A stretch of DNA of 64,000 nucleotides from Dromiciops gliroides (Eukaryota > Chordata > Mammalia > Microbiotheria > Microbiotheriidae), in the NCBI RefSeq assembly GCF_019393635.1, contig NC_057862.1, positions 267,420,441 to 267,484,440 on the forward strand, given 5' to 3'. Under the pieces are notes generated by a model, which did not search any database, had not been told where the DNA came from, and was given only the letters and a program-made list of their open reading frames with translations. The position numbers were made by a program, and so were the translations under genes. Shown here piece after piece: positions 11,320 through 21,840 of this stretch (the stretch's first letter is position 1; every line of letters begins with the position of its first letter).

Positions 11320-12039
11320 AAATAATTGCCTAAGAATTAGGATTGAACAAATGGAAGCCAGTGACTTTATGAGAAACCAAGACACAATAAAGCAAATCCA
11401 AATGAATAAAAAATATAGGGCAATGTGAAATACCTTCTGGGAAAAACTGCTGACCTGAAAAATAGGTCCAGGAGAGATCATTTGAAAATTATTGGTCTAT
11501 CTGAAAACCATGATCAAGGAAAGAGCTTAGACATCATCTTCCAAGATATTCTCAGGGAAAATTGCCCTTAAATTCTAGAAGCAGAAGCTAAAATAGAAAT
11601 TGAAAGAATCCACCGATCACCTCCAGAAAGAGATCCCAAAAGGAAAACTCCTAGGAATATTATAGTCAAATTCCGGAGCTCTCGGGTCAAGGAGAAAATA
11701 TTGCAAGCTGCCAAAAAGAAAGAATTCAAGTACTGTGGAGCCCCAGTCAGGATAGCACAAAATCTAGCAGCTTCTACATTAAAAGACTGGAGGGCATGGA
11801 ATATGATATTCCAGAGGGCAAAGGAATTGGGATTACAACCAAGAATCACCTACCCAGCAAAACTCAGCATAATCTTTCAGAGGAAAAAATGGGGCTTTAA
11901 TGAAAGAGAGGACTTTTAGGCATCCTTGATGAAAAAAACCTGAGTTGAATAGAAAATTTGACTTTCAAATATAAGACCCTAGAGAACCATAAAAAATTGG
12001 AATTGAGGGACATACCTGGGGTCGTGCAGTGGGTGACTG

Positions 12040-12106
12040 TCTTGGGTCTGAGGATAGGTTTGGATCCCGGGTGGATGCTTTATCCATTGTGTCACCTAGC
12101 TGCCCC
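12040..12106 (-). mobile_element. CORE-SINE fragment
   Basis: Minus-strand SINE head (ends CACCTAGCTGCCCC) joined on the left to sequence that only partly resembles the SINE body. It lies in the L1 inter-ORF spacer and is truncated or rearranged. Confidence 0.7.
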
Positions 12107-12288
12107 ATGATGACATTTTTAGGGTTAAATTGAGGGGTGAGGAGAATGCACTGGGGGAGGGGGAAGGGTAGAGGTGAAATCCTACATGAAAGAAACAGGA
12201 AAAGGCTTATGGAGTGGGGGGAAGAGATGGGAGAGGAGCAGGGCAGTAAATGAATTTTACACTCATCAGAATTGCCTCAAGGAGGGAT

Positions 12289-12290
<2 letters not shown>

Positions 12291-12323
<33 letters not shown>
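12291..12323. repeat. CA microsatellite within the L1 spacer
   Basis: About 15 CA units. Other L1 copies in the window (near 20,580-20,640) carry a CA/TA-rich run at the same relative place, so the repeat seeded from the L1 spacer. Confidence 0.85.
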
Positions 12324-12324
<1 letters not shown>

Positions 12325-13205
12325 AACTGGGTGGAGTAATCTATTTAATCTGGGCAGTAAATGAGCCTAACACTCATCAGAATTGGCTCAAAGACCTTAA
12401 TCTCATCAGAATTGGCTCAAGGAGGGAATAACATACACACTCAATTGGGTGAAGTAATCTCTCTAAACCTGCAGGAAAATAGGAGGGGAAGGGGATAAAG
12501 AGAGAGGGGCAGAAGAAGGAAGGGAAGATTGGGGGAGGGGACAGACAGAAGCAAATCCCTTTTGAAAAGTGATAGGATGAAAGAAGATGGATAATAGAAT
12601 AAATATCATGGGGAAGGGAATAGGATGGAAGGGAAACAGTCAACTATAGTAATCATGAAAAAGGGGGAAAAATTGTACAAAAAATATTTATAGCAAATCT
12701 TGGTGGAGGCTAAGAATTGAGAATCAAGGGAATGTCCATCAATTGAGGAATGATGGAAGAAGCTGTGATATATGATTGTGGTGGAATGGTCTTGTGCTAC
12801 AGGAAATGACAAACAGCATGATCCCAGAAAAACCTGGAGAGACTCATGAGCATCATGATGTATAGTGAAGTGAGAAGAGCTGGGAGGTCATTGTGCATAG
12901 TGACAGCAGTATTTTTCAGTGAGAAATTGTAAATGACTTAACTACTCTCAGCAATTCAATGATCCAAGACAATCCCAAGGGACTAATGATGAATCTTACT
13001 ATCCACCCCCATAGAAAGAACTGATAAAAAGAGCACTTGTGGATTGTATATATATAACCTGGTTGCAATCTTGTGGAGTGGGGAGGAAAGGGAGGGAGGG
13101 GGAGAGAAAAATTTGGAACTCTAAATCTTATGAAAATGAATGTTGAAAAGTACCTTTACATGTAACTGGAAAAAATAAAATAAATGTTTGTTGCTAAAAA
13201 AAATA

Positions 13206-13640
13206 TATAATTCGAAATAGGGTAAATGACCACTCACTTCTTGAATTAAAAGAAGGTAAAAATGTTTACACCGTAAATAACATTATCTCATGCTCACCAA
13301 CAGTCGATAAACCAGTCTAAATGCCCTTCATATTTACTTCTCTATGAGCAAATCAATATGCTCTCACATCTGTAATGAAATCAAAATTTCTTTTGTACTT
13401 GTACCTACTATTTTTAGAAAAAAATGTCTTCAAGGGTCTACCACCCTATAAGAAGGCAGTAATCAAATATTCTTTTACATTTGTTTATAGCTTATGGAGA
13501 ATTATTTCCTCAAAAAACAATCTAAACGCTAGTTTACAACAGGAAGGCAGGATCAAGAAATGCTTGTGCCAAAATAATAGTGGGTACTTTAATAGCAACA
13601 CTTTCTCTTTTTAAAAATCTAGATATGAGATGAGAAGGGC
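13206..13640. other. Unassigned DNA
   Basis: AT-rich, no gene or repeat recognised. A 79-codon open frame at 13,375-13,614 has no recognisable domain and is judged to be chance. Confidence 0.45.
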
Positions 13641-14310
13641 CTGCTCCAGGGTGATGATAGTGTCTGAGAAGAGAAGGGGGTATGTATAAGAGATGTTAAA
13701 AAGATAAAAATTATAGAACTTGAAAAGTGCTTGAAAATAAAAGAGTGAGTAGTTAAGGATGACACCTAGGTTGTGAACCTGGGTGACTCAGAGGATGCAG
13801 ATGCCCTCAAAGATAACAGAGAAGTTAAGAACAGAGAATGGTTTTAGTTAAAGATAATGAGCAGTTTTGGACATGAGCTTAAGGTTTCTACAATACATCA
13901 ATTTTGAGATGAATAATAGGCTGATGAATATGCTAGACTAAATGTCAGGAGAGATGTCAGGGCTGGAGAACCATATCTGAGCATTATTTACATATATATG
14001 TTAGTTAGATCCTTAGAAATGGATAATAGTTAAGAAGAATAAATGGACCATGACCAAAATCAACAAGTGAAATAGTATAAAGGAAAAAGATAAACTGCCC
14101 AGAGGGTTAGCAGTGGTAATCTGAATGAAGATGCAGGGGTCTTGGATCTCTCTAGTACCTCCAAAAGAGACTAACCACTAAGTCAGAAACGTGGGAGAAG
14201 AATGAGAAGAGTAGTGTCCCAAAAACCTAGAGAGAAGAAATTATCATGGAAAATTGGGTGATTGACAATGTCAGAGGCTGCAGAGAAATCAAGAAGGATG
14301 AGGCCTGAGA
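13641..14310 (-). mobile_element. L2 LINE fragment (CR1 superfamily)
   Basis: Read on the minus strand, the segment near 14,180-14,330 gives LLDFSAASDIVNHPIFHDNFFSLGFWDTTLL, matching the L2 reverse transcriptase phrase LLDLSAAFDTIDHSLL. The more 3' part continues to about 13,641 with purine-rich plus-strand phrases typical of antisense L2. Heavily diverged and broken; an ancient mammalian insertion. Confidence 0.7.
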
Positions 14311-16055
14311 GAAGCCAATGTGGAAGATTAGAGGCAGCAACCCAGCCAAACTCTTCCAACATTCCCTTCAAACAACTTTAAAGTAATGCCTCAAATCAAA
14401 TTTTAGAATGATAGAGCCAGCAAAATGTCAGGGTTACACATTTTTTCCAGTCTAAGTCATCTTAGGAGGGCAGCAAAAGTCCACGACATTGGGGTAGGGC
14501 CAGCCCAAAGGGCAGTGGTACCTATGGAAGGTCTTGGAAGTGGTCAGAAAGAAACAGTTTCTAGAGTTCTCAGGCTAGTGATCTTAAGGAGATCAAAAAG
14601 AGATTACTGAGAACCCTGAGTTGATACTGAGTGCAGGACCCTGTTTTATTACCCATACACAGTTCTTGGTCACAGTTCCAGGGCAGAGAAGAATGCTAGC
14701 ACTTGCAGCTACAGAGGATTAGGGACTTTTCCTAGGTAAAGACTAAAGAGCAGAAAAGGAGAGCAATGACCACACCTTTGTCCAGATCACACCACCTTAG
14801 AAGAACTGAAAATATGCAGATCTCCACTCCCCCAGAACTAACTCTAAAAAAGAACAGCACAAAAAAAGCCTAAAGCTTGGGATAGTGTCTCATTAACCCC
14901 AGGTGAGTAAAGTCTAACTGTAGTGTAAAGTTCAAAGTAAATAAATCGGCTGGAAAAATGTGCAAACAACAACAGAACTTGACAATAAAAAGCTATTATG
15001 GTGGCAGAACAGACCAAGATAAAAACTCAGAAGAGGACAACAATGTAAAAATAGTTACAACCAAAGTCTTAAAGTAAAATATTAATTGGATATAAGCCCA
15101 ACAAGAATTCTGAAATGTGTTAAAGAAAGAGGTGAAAGAGGTAGGGAAACATTGGGGAAAGAAATGAGAGAGATGCAAGAAAGTTAAGAAAAAATAATTA
15201 ACGGCTTGGTAAAAGAGGCACAAAAAATATTGAAGAAATAACACCTTAAAAAACCCAAAATTTTCCTAATGGTAAAAGGGCACAATATACACTGAAGACA
15301 ATAACTTTAAAAAGCAGAATAGGCCAAATGAAAATGGAGGTATAAAAATTAACTGAAGAAAAAAAAACCTTAAAAAGCAAAATTGGCCAAATAGAAAAAG
15401 AGGTACAAAAACTCTCTGAAGAAAATAATTCCTTAAAATTTAGAATTGAGGTTTTTTTTTTTTCCCAGGCCGTGTTGGCCATGGCAGATGGGCAGGTCCT
15501 GGTGATTGATGGGTGGGGCCATCTTCTGGGCCACTTGGCAGCCATCATGGCCAAGCAAGTCCTCCTGGGGCAGAAGGTGGTCGTGGTTCACTGGGAAGGC
15601 ATCAACATCTTGGGAAACTTCTACTGGAACAAGCTGAAATCTCTGGTCTTCCTCTAAAAGTGAATGAACACAAACCCTTCAAGAGGCCCTTATCACCTCA
15701 GAGCCCCCAACTGCATTTCCTGGAGGACTGTTGGAGGGATGCTTCCCCACAAGACCAAGTGTGGTCAGGCTGCCTTGGAATGCTTTAAGGTGTTTGATGG
15801 CATTCCCCCACCGTATGACAAACAGAAATGCATGGTTGTCCCAGCTGAAGCCAACGAGAAAGTTTGCTTATCTGGAGCGCCTGCCCCATGAGGTTGGCTG
15901 GAAGTATCAGGCAGTGACTGCTACATTGGAAGAGAAGAGGAAGGAAAAAGCTAAGATCCATTATAGAAAGAAAAATGTTATGGGGGAAATGGGGTACGGG
16001 GTTTGGGTTAGGGGTTGGGGTTCTTAGGAATTCCTCTTTAAAGAATTATACCCTC

Positions 16056-16206
16056 AGGGGGCAGCTAGATGGCACAGTGGCTAAAGCGTTGGCCCTGGAT
16101 TCAGGAGTACCTGAGTTCAAATCCGGCCTCAATCACTTAACACTTACTAGCTGTGTGACCCTGGGTAAGTCGCTTAACACCCATTGCCCCGCAAAAAAAA
16201 AAAAAA
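16056..16206 (+). mobile_element. CORE-SINE, first of a tandem pair
   Basis: Full SINE body with A tail, placed in the U5-side part of the solo LTR. The pair as a unit is bounded by near-identical AAGAATTATACCCTC (to 16,055) and AAGAATTATGCCCTC (from 16,382), so the second SINE probably landed in the first one's tail. Confidence 0.95.
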
Positions 16207-16220
16207 GCTTCAAAAAAAAA

Positions 16221-16378
16221 GGGGCAGCTAGGTGGCGCAGTGGATGGAGTGCTAGCCCTGGATTCAGGAGTACCTGAGTTCAAATCTGGCCTCAGACACT
16301 TGACACTTACTGGCTGTGTGGCCCTGAGCAAGTCACTTAACCCCCATTGCTCTGCAAAAAAAAAAAAAAAAAAAAAAG
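16221..16378 (+). mobile_element. CORE-SINE, second of a tandem pair
   Basis: Full SINE body with a 21-base A tail, same orientation as its neighbour, separated by a 14-base linker that includes the first SINE's tail. Confidence 0.95.
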
Positions 16379-18235
16379 AGTAAGAATTATGCCCTCTTGC
16401 ACACAAAAGCAGTTAGAAAAAGGTGGTAGTTTATTTAGGGGCAAAGGAAGGGAAGGGGGGGGAGGGAAACCATGAAAGAAATCCTTGGACTTCTCATGGG
16501 GAGATAGGCACAAAGCACGTGGCTCAGAGGTACCAATCTCCTTGAGCAGGAGACTGGCAGGTACTTTTATAGAGGACTGATGGGGGGAGGGGTGACCATT
16601 TGACTGTCGAAAGTTCCTTTAGTGAGGGAGGACCATCCCCCACTGGTGGTAGCTGGGGGAATTGGGTGAGGGGTGGCTATAGATCTCTCTCCAGGACACA
16701 AAGGCCACAGCCATGTCCAAACTTATCTCCCCAGGGGTAAGGGAGATCAGAATGAAGGGTGGAGATTGAAGCTAGCTCAGTCTGATTATCTCTCTAGGTG
16801 TATCTGTCCTCTGGTTTAGTTTTTCAAGGAGAAGACTCCTTGATGTGCCCCAGAGAACTTCTGGGGTGCTCTGCACCCTATGACAAAAAGAAATTCGCAA
16901 ACCTACACAAGCAAGCTGAGAAGAATGTGGAAGGTAAAATACACAAATACACAAAAGTGCTGAAGAAACATGGGCTGCTGGCGTGAATCCAATAAAATCT
17001 ATCCTCTATGGCAAAAGAAAAAAAATTAGAATTGAGAAAGTTGAAAATAATGATTCTATGAAACAAGAAACAATAAAACTAAGTCAAAAAAAATGAAAAA
17101 TAGAAGAAAATGTGAGTTACATCATCAGAAAAAAAATTGACCTAGAAAATAGATCAAGAAGAGACAATTTAAAAATTACCAGACTTCCTGGAAGTCATGA
17201 TAAAAAAAAAGAGGTATCATATTTCAAGAAATTATAAAGGAAAATTGCTTCAATACCTTGAATCCAAAAGGTAAAATAGAAATGGAAAGAATCTTCAAAT
17301 CACCTTCTGAAAGTGATCCCAAAATGAAAACTTCTAGGAATATTACAGCTAAATTCCAGAGCTCCCAGGTCAAAAAGAAAATATTGCAGGAGACAGAAAG
17401 AAATAATTCAGATATCATGGAGCCATAATCAGGATCACACAAGATTTACAGTTTCCACATTAAAGGAGTGGAGGGCTTAGAATATGGTATTTCTTTGTTT
17501 TGTTTTGTTTTGTTTGTTTTGGGAATATGATATTTTGAAAAGAAGTAGGATTACAAGTAAGAATGACCTACACAGCAAAATGGAATATAATTATTCAGGG
17601 AAAAACTGGATATTTAATGAATATATGACTTTCAAGCATTCATGACAAAAAGACCAGAGCTGAATAGACAATTTGACATTCAAGCACAATACTCAAGAGA
17701 AACAGAAAGGCAGAAATTAGGTATAGACCAACATCTCACACAATATACTAAAATAAGGTCAAAATGGGTAAATTATTTATATATAAAGAGTGATACCATA
17801 AGCAAAGTAAGAGAGCATGGAATTTTTTATCTGTCAAATTTATGGACAGAGGAAGAATTTAGGACCAAAGAAGATATAAAGAGCAAAACAAAGGGTAAAA
17901 TAGATCATTTTGATTATATAAAATTTAAAAGTTTTTCACGAACAAAACTAATGTAACCAAGATTACAAGGGAATCAGAAAACTGGGAAAGGATTTTTGAA
18001 ACAAGTATCTCTGATAAAGGCCTCATTTCTCAAATTTATATTTTTATAGAAAAATAATATTATATAGAGAACTGAGTCAAATTTATAAAAATACAAGTCA
18101 TTCCCCGATTGATAAATGGATAAAGGATTTGAACAGGCAGTTTTCGGAAAAAGAAATCAAAGCTATCTATAATCATATGAAAAAATTGCTCTAGATGACT
18201 ATTGATCAGAGAAATGCAAATTAAAACAACTCTTG

Positions 18236-18396
18236 ATGGGTAGCTAGGTGGCACAGTGGATAAAGCACCAGCTCTGGATTCAGGAGGACCTGAGTTCAAA
18301 TCTGGCCTCAGACACTTAACACTTACTAGCTGTGTGACCCTGGGCAAATCACTTAACCCTCATTGCCCTGCCAAAAAAAAACCCAAAACAAACAAA
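18236..18396 (+). mobile_element. CORE-SINE in L1 ORF2 tail
   Basis: Inserted in the L1 with target duplication AAAACAACTCTTG on both sides (18,223-18,235 and about 18,397-18,409). Confidence 0.95.
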
Positions 18397-18907
18397 AAAA
18401 CAACTCTTGTGGTATCACTTTACACTTAACAGAGTGTCACAAAAAGTTACAGAGTATAGCAAAAAAGAAAAATGTTGGATGTTGTCAGGGATATGGGAAA
18501 ACTGGGATGCTAATCCACTGGTGGTGGAGTTGTGAACTGATCCAACCATTTTGGAGAACAATTTGGAACCACGCCCTAAGGACTATAAAACTGTGCATAC
18601 TCTTTCATCCAGCAATACCACTGCTAGTTTTATATCTCAAAGTCATCCCCCAAAAAGGGAAAAAAGTCCTATTTGTACAAAAATATTTATAGAAGCAGTT
18701 TTTGTGGTGGCTAAGAATTAAAAATCAAAGGAATACCCATCAATTGGGCAATGATTAAGCAAATTGTGGTATAGGATTGTGATGGAATATTATTTTTCTA
18801 TAAGAAATGACAAGCAGGATGATTTCAGAAAGGACTGGAAAGGCCTTGTATGAACTGATGGATAGTGAAGTGAGCAGAACCAAGAGAACATTGTACAATG
18901 GTTTGTG

Positions 18908-19051
18908 TTTTTTTTGGTAAGGCAATTGGGGTTAAGTGACTTACCCAGGGTCACACAGCTAATATGTGTCAAGTGTCTGAGGCTGGATTTGAACTCAGGT
19001 CCTCCTGAATACAGGGCCAGTGCTTTATCCACTGTGCCACCTAGCTGCCCC
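18908..19051 (-). mobile_element. CORE-SINE
   Basis: Minus-strand copy with a T run on the left and the head GGGGCAGCTAGGTGGCACAG on the right, in the last part of the L1. Confidence 0.95.
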
Positions 19052-19781
19052 TAGCAATGTTGTTTGATGAAGAATTGTGAATGACTTAACTATTCTCAAC
19101 AGTACAATGATCCAAGATAATCCCAAAGGATTAATGATGAAGCATACTATCCACCTCCAAAGAAAGAACTGATATTAATTGAAACCAGACCAGAGCATGC
19201 TATTTTCACTTTCTTTCATTTTTTTCTTTTATTCAAGTTTTCTTGTACAAAATGACTGATATGTTAATATTTTACATAATTGCACATGTACAACTCACAT
19301 ATGATTGCTTACCACCTCAGGGGATGAGGAAGGGAGGGAGGCAAGGAGGGATAAATAAAAATGTTTATTATTAGAAAAATTTTAAAAACAGTTATAGTTT
19401 CACTGCTAATAAACTTATTTTGCTCAGAAAAAAAAGAGAAGTGAAAAGGCAAACATGAAAGAGAAACAATGAGACTCAATAAAGTTTAACTGCTTACAAC
19501 CCTATATGGGAAGATAATACATGTAATTCCTAAGAACTTTGTCATTATTGGGACAGTTACTAGCAAGTCTACCTAGGCAGAGGGTATGGGTATGAGTTGA
19601 TGATGTTGGGATGATGTCAAAAAAATAAAGGGTGAGAAAGGGGGAGAGGGGGAATAAGTAAAATTATATCACATGAAAGAAGTGTGCAAAGAAGATCTTT
19701 AATAGTGGAGGGAGAAATGGCATGGGTGGTGGGCAACGCTTGAACCTCCCTCTCATCAAAATTCATGTGTGAGTGTATAAA

Positions 19782-20564
19782 CATGCCTCAGAGCTGTTGT
19801 GGATTCAGTTCTAGACCACTGCAATAAAGCAAATATCTTAATAAAACAAGTCATATGAATTTTTTATTTCCCAATACAAATAAAAGTTATATTTATACTG
19901 TACTATGGTCTATTAAGTGTGCAATAATATTGCGTCTAGAAACATACATACCTCAATTTTAAAAAATACTTTATTGTTAAACAAAAAGCTAATTATCATT
20001 TGAGTCTTCAGCTAGTCATAATCTTTTTGTTGATAGATAGTGTTACCTAGATGTTGATATGGGTGGTGGTTGCAGAAGGCTGAACTGTTATGTGGCAATT
20101 TCTTAGAATAAGGCAACAATGAAGTTTGCCACATGGATTGACTCTTCCTTTTACTTGAACACTTGAAGCCAGAGTTGTTAAAACTGGTCTAATTTCAGTA
20201 TCTCAGAGAATAGGGAAGCCCAAGGAAAGGGAGAGAGATGGGTAATAATAGCAGGTAAGGGGAGCAGTCAGACTACACAAAATATTTATCAATTAAGTTT
20301 GCAGTCTTATATGGGTGCACCAAAACAATTACAAAGATTACAAATTACAAAGGTCACCATAATAGATATAATAATGAAAAACTTTGAAATATTGCGAGAA
20401 TTACCAAAATATGATACAGAGACTTAATATGAATGAATGTTGTTGGGAAAATGGTACTAATAGACTTGCTTGATGCATGGTTGCCATAAATCTTCAATTT
20501 GTAAAAAATACAATATCTTCAGAGTGCAACAAAGCAAAGTGCAATAAAATGAGGTATGTCTCTG
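19782..20564 (-). mobile_element. Tigger1-like DNA transposon (Tc1/mariner, pogo group), internally deleted
   Basis: Both ends match Tigger terminal inverted repeats: left ATGCCTC...GGATTCAGTTCTAGACCACT, right GTGCAATAAAATGAGGTATG. On the minus strand the order is the 5' leader (AATTCTCGCAATATTTCAAA, TGGGCTTCCCTATTCTCTGA), then about one step to the 3' end of the transposase gene and its UTR (GGCAAACTTCATTGTTGCC, TAAGAAATTGCCACATAAC, AACAATAAAGTATTTTTTAA, TATTGCACACTTAATAGACC). Length is about 780 bp against about 2.4 kb for the full element; nearly the whole DDE transposase is gone. TA dinucleotides lie at both edges. It sits inside an L1, so it is younger than that copy. Confidence 0.88.
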
Positions 20565-20815
20565 TGTATATACATAATATTATATATATATACACACACA
20601 TATATACACATACATACATACACACACACACACATATATATATAATCTACACACACTCAGTTCAATATTTATACATTCAGTGGGGTATAAAAATCTATCT
20701 TTCTCAACAAGGAAATCAAAGGGGAGGGGTATGGGGATAAGAAAAATGATAAAGGGCAGGGAAGATCAAGGGAGGCAAGGTTAGAAGCAAAGTAGACTTT
20801 TGAGAAGGGACAGGA

Positions 20816-20977
20816 GGGGCAGCTAGGTGGTACAGCGGATAGAGTGCCATCCCTGGAGTAAGGAGGACCTGAGTTCAAATCCAGACTCAGACACATGACA
20901 CTTACTTTCTGTGTGACCCTGGGCAAGTCACTTAACTCCAATTTCCTCACACACAAAAAAAAAAAGAAAAAAAGAAA
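20816..20977 (+). mobile_element. CORE-SINE
   Basis: Inserted in the L1 spacer with target duplication AGAAGGGACAGG on both sides (about 20,803-20,815 and 20,979-20,990). Confidence 0.95.
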
Positions 20978-21467
20978 TAGAAGGGACAGGATAAAAAGAA
21001 AGAGAAGGATAAAGAGAAGAAAATTAGGATGGAAAGAAATATACATGTGAATGGTATAAGCTTACCCATAAAACAGAAGCAGATATCAGACTACATTAGA
21101 AACCAGATTCCAACAATATGTTGTTTACAAGAGTCACATTTGAAAGAGAAGGATACACATAGATTTAAAATAAGGGACTGGAGCAGAATCTATTCTGCTT
21201 CAGCTGAAGTAAAAAAGGCAGGGTAACAATCATGATTTCAGACAAAGTAAAAGTAAAAACAGACCTTATTAAAAGAGATAATCAGGGAAACTACATTTTG
21301 ATCACATGTACCATAGACATGAAGTAATATCAAAAACATTTACAGCAAATTTTTCTGATAAAGGCCTCTTTTCTCAAATATATAGAGAACCGAGTCAAAT
21401 TTATAAAATTAAGTGCCATCCTACAGTTGATATAGGGTCAAAGGATATGAACAAATAGTATCTGAAT

Positions 21468-21611
21468 TTTTTTTTTGTGAGGCAATGAGGGTTAAGTGAC
21501 TTGCCCAGGGTCACACAGCTAGTAAGTGTCAAGTATCTGAGGCCAGATTTGAACTCAGGTCCTCCTAAATCCAGGGTTGGTTCTTTATCCACTGTGCCAT
21601 CTAGCTGCCCC
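21468..21611 (-). mobile_element. CORE-SINE
   Basis: Minus-strand SINE with T tail on the left and head on the right, inserted in the late ORF2 portion of the L1 remnant. Confidence 0.95.
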
Positions 21612-21840
21612 CAAATAGACAGTTTTTGGAAGAAGAAATCAAAGCTACAGTTATATGAAAAAATGTTCCAAATAACTATTGATTGGAGAAATTCAAATTA
21701 AAACAACTCTGAGTTACCACCTCACACATTATCAGACGTGACAAATGCTAGAAGGGATGAAGGAAAATAGATACACCAATGAATTGTTGATGGAGTTATG
21801 AACTGATACAATCATTCTAGAGAATAATTTTGGTTGAATG

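Larger units (their letters stand above)
10261..13205 (+). mobile_element. L1 with 5' UTR, ORF1 and 3' end; central ORF2 missing
   Basis: A moderately GC-rich 5' UTR (about 10,261-10,839) leads into ORF1. ORF1p starts near 10,840 (RTIESFFSDKENRGAPSEED), then a coiled coil (WSQAIEALKKDFEDKVREVEEKMEREMRVIQERHEKKV), and after a SINE insertion the RRM and C-terminal domain (IEIERIHRSPPERDPKRKTPRNIIVKF, LQAAKKKEFKYCGAPVRIAQNL, GLQPRITYPAKLS), with stop near 11,919. ORF1p is the RNA-binding trimer of L1. A purine-rich inter-ORF spacer with a CA run follows to about 12,650. There the element jumps straight to the last part of ORF2 (ATCAATTGAGGAATGATGG and on) and its 3' UTR, ending in an A-rich tail at about 13,200. 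Endonuclease and RT are absent, so it could only have moved in trans, or lost them later. Confidence 0.88.
15976..16885 (-). mobile_element. Solo retroviral LTR (contains two SINEs)
   Basis: Minus-strand LTR starting TGTCATAGGG at 16,885 and ending ..CCCATAACA at 15,976, so it has the TG...CA ends of a retroviral LTR. It carries a TATAAAA promoter box near 16,570 and an AATAAA signal near 16,430. Without the two SINEs it is about 600 bp. A run of A on both sides leaves the target duplication unclear but compatible with AAAA (4 bp, as in gammaretrovirus-like elements). There is no internal region: a solo LTR from recombination between two LTRs. It is younger than the RPL13A copy it splits and older than the SINEs inside it. 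Confidence 0.8.
15451..17025 (+). pseudogene. RPL13AP: Processed pseudogene of ribosomal protein L13a (RPL13A), split by a solo LTR
   Basis: Intronless RPL13A copy beginning with a pyrimidine-rich tract like a TOP mRNA leader. ATG at 15,481: [48 protein letters not shown]. Stop codons follow FL, then [46 protein letters not shown]; a short deletion removes the LKVVRL segment; then [42 protein letters not shown]. The copy is then interrupted at 15,976-16,885, and the C-terminus resumes at about 16,886: KQAEKNVEGKIHKYTKVLKKHGLLA, stop, AATAAA, A tail. The 11-bp duplication TTAGAATTGAG at 15,440-15,450 and 17,026-17,036 bounds the insertion in L1 ORF1. Disabled by stops, a frame shift and the insertion. 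Confidence 0.93.
14320..19400 (+). mobile_element. L1 with 5' UTR, ORF1 and 3' end, hosting nested insertions
   Basis: A second L1 type: 5' UTR about 14,320-14,960, then ORF1 in two parts. The coiled-coil part runs to 15,450. After a foreign block (15,451-17,025) ORF1 resumes, with an RRM/C-terminal region (EMERIFKSPSESDPKMKTSRNITAKFQSSQVK). Around 17,700 ORF1's tail is joined directly to the ORF2 C-terminal third (TKIRSKWVNYLYIKSDTI, then LIHWWWSCELIQPFWRTIWNHALRTIKLCILFHPAIPLLVLYLKVIPQKGKK). The 3' UTR ends in an A-rich stretch near 19,390. Endonuclease and RT are absent. SINEs at 18,236 and 18,908 interrupt the 3' half. Confidence 0.88.
19435..21840 (+). mobile_element. L1 remnant: inter-ORF spacer, ORF2 start and ORF2 end
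   Basis: Begins in the L1 spacer between ORF1 and ORF2, recognisable by comparison with the copy at 43-44 kb. It continues past a DNA transposon and a SINE into the ORF2 endonuclease start (21,029: MERNIHVNGISLPIK, then NQIPTICCLQESHLKEKDTHRFKIRDWSRIYSASAEVKKAG). Near 21,335 it jumps from the endonuclease directly to the late ORF2 phrase reading SDKGLFSQIYREPSQIYKI, then a SINE, and fades out at about 21,840. Most of ORF2 including RT is missing. Confidence 0.85.

Noticed and set aside
10891-11481. 196-codon minus-strand frame with FFLSFFLS repeats
   Set aside because: Antisense of L1 ORF1, a SINE and a GAAA repeat tail.
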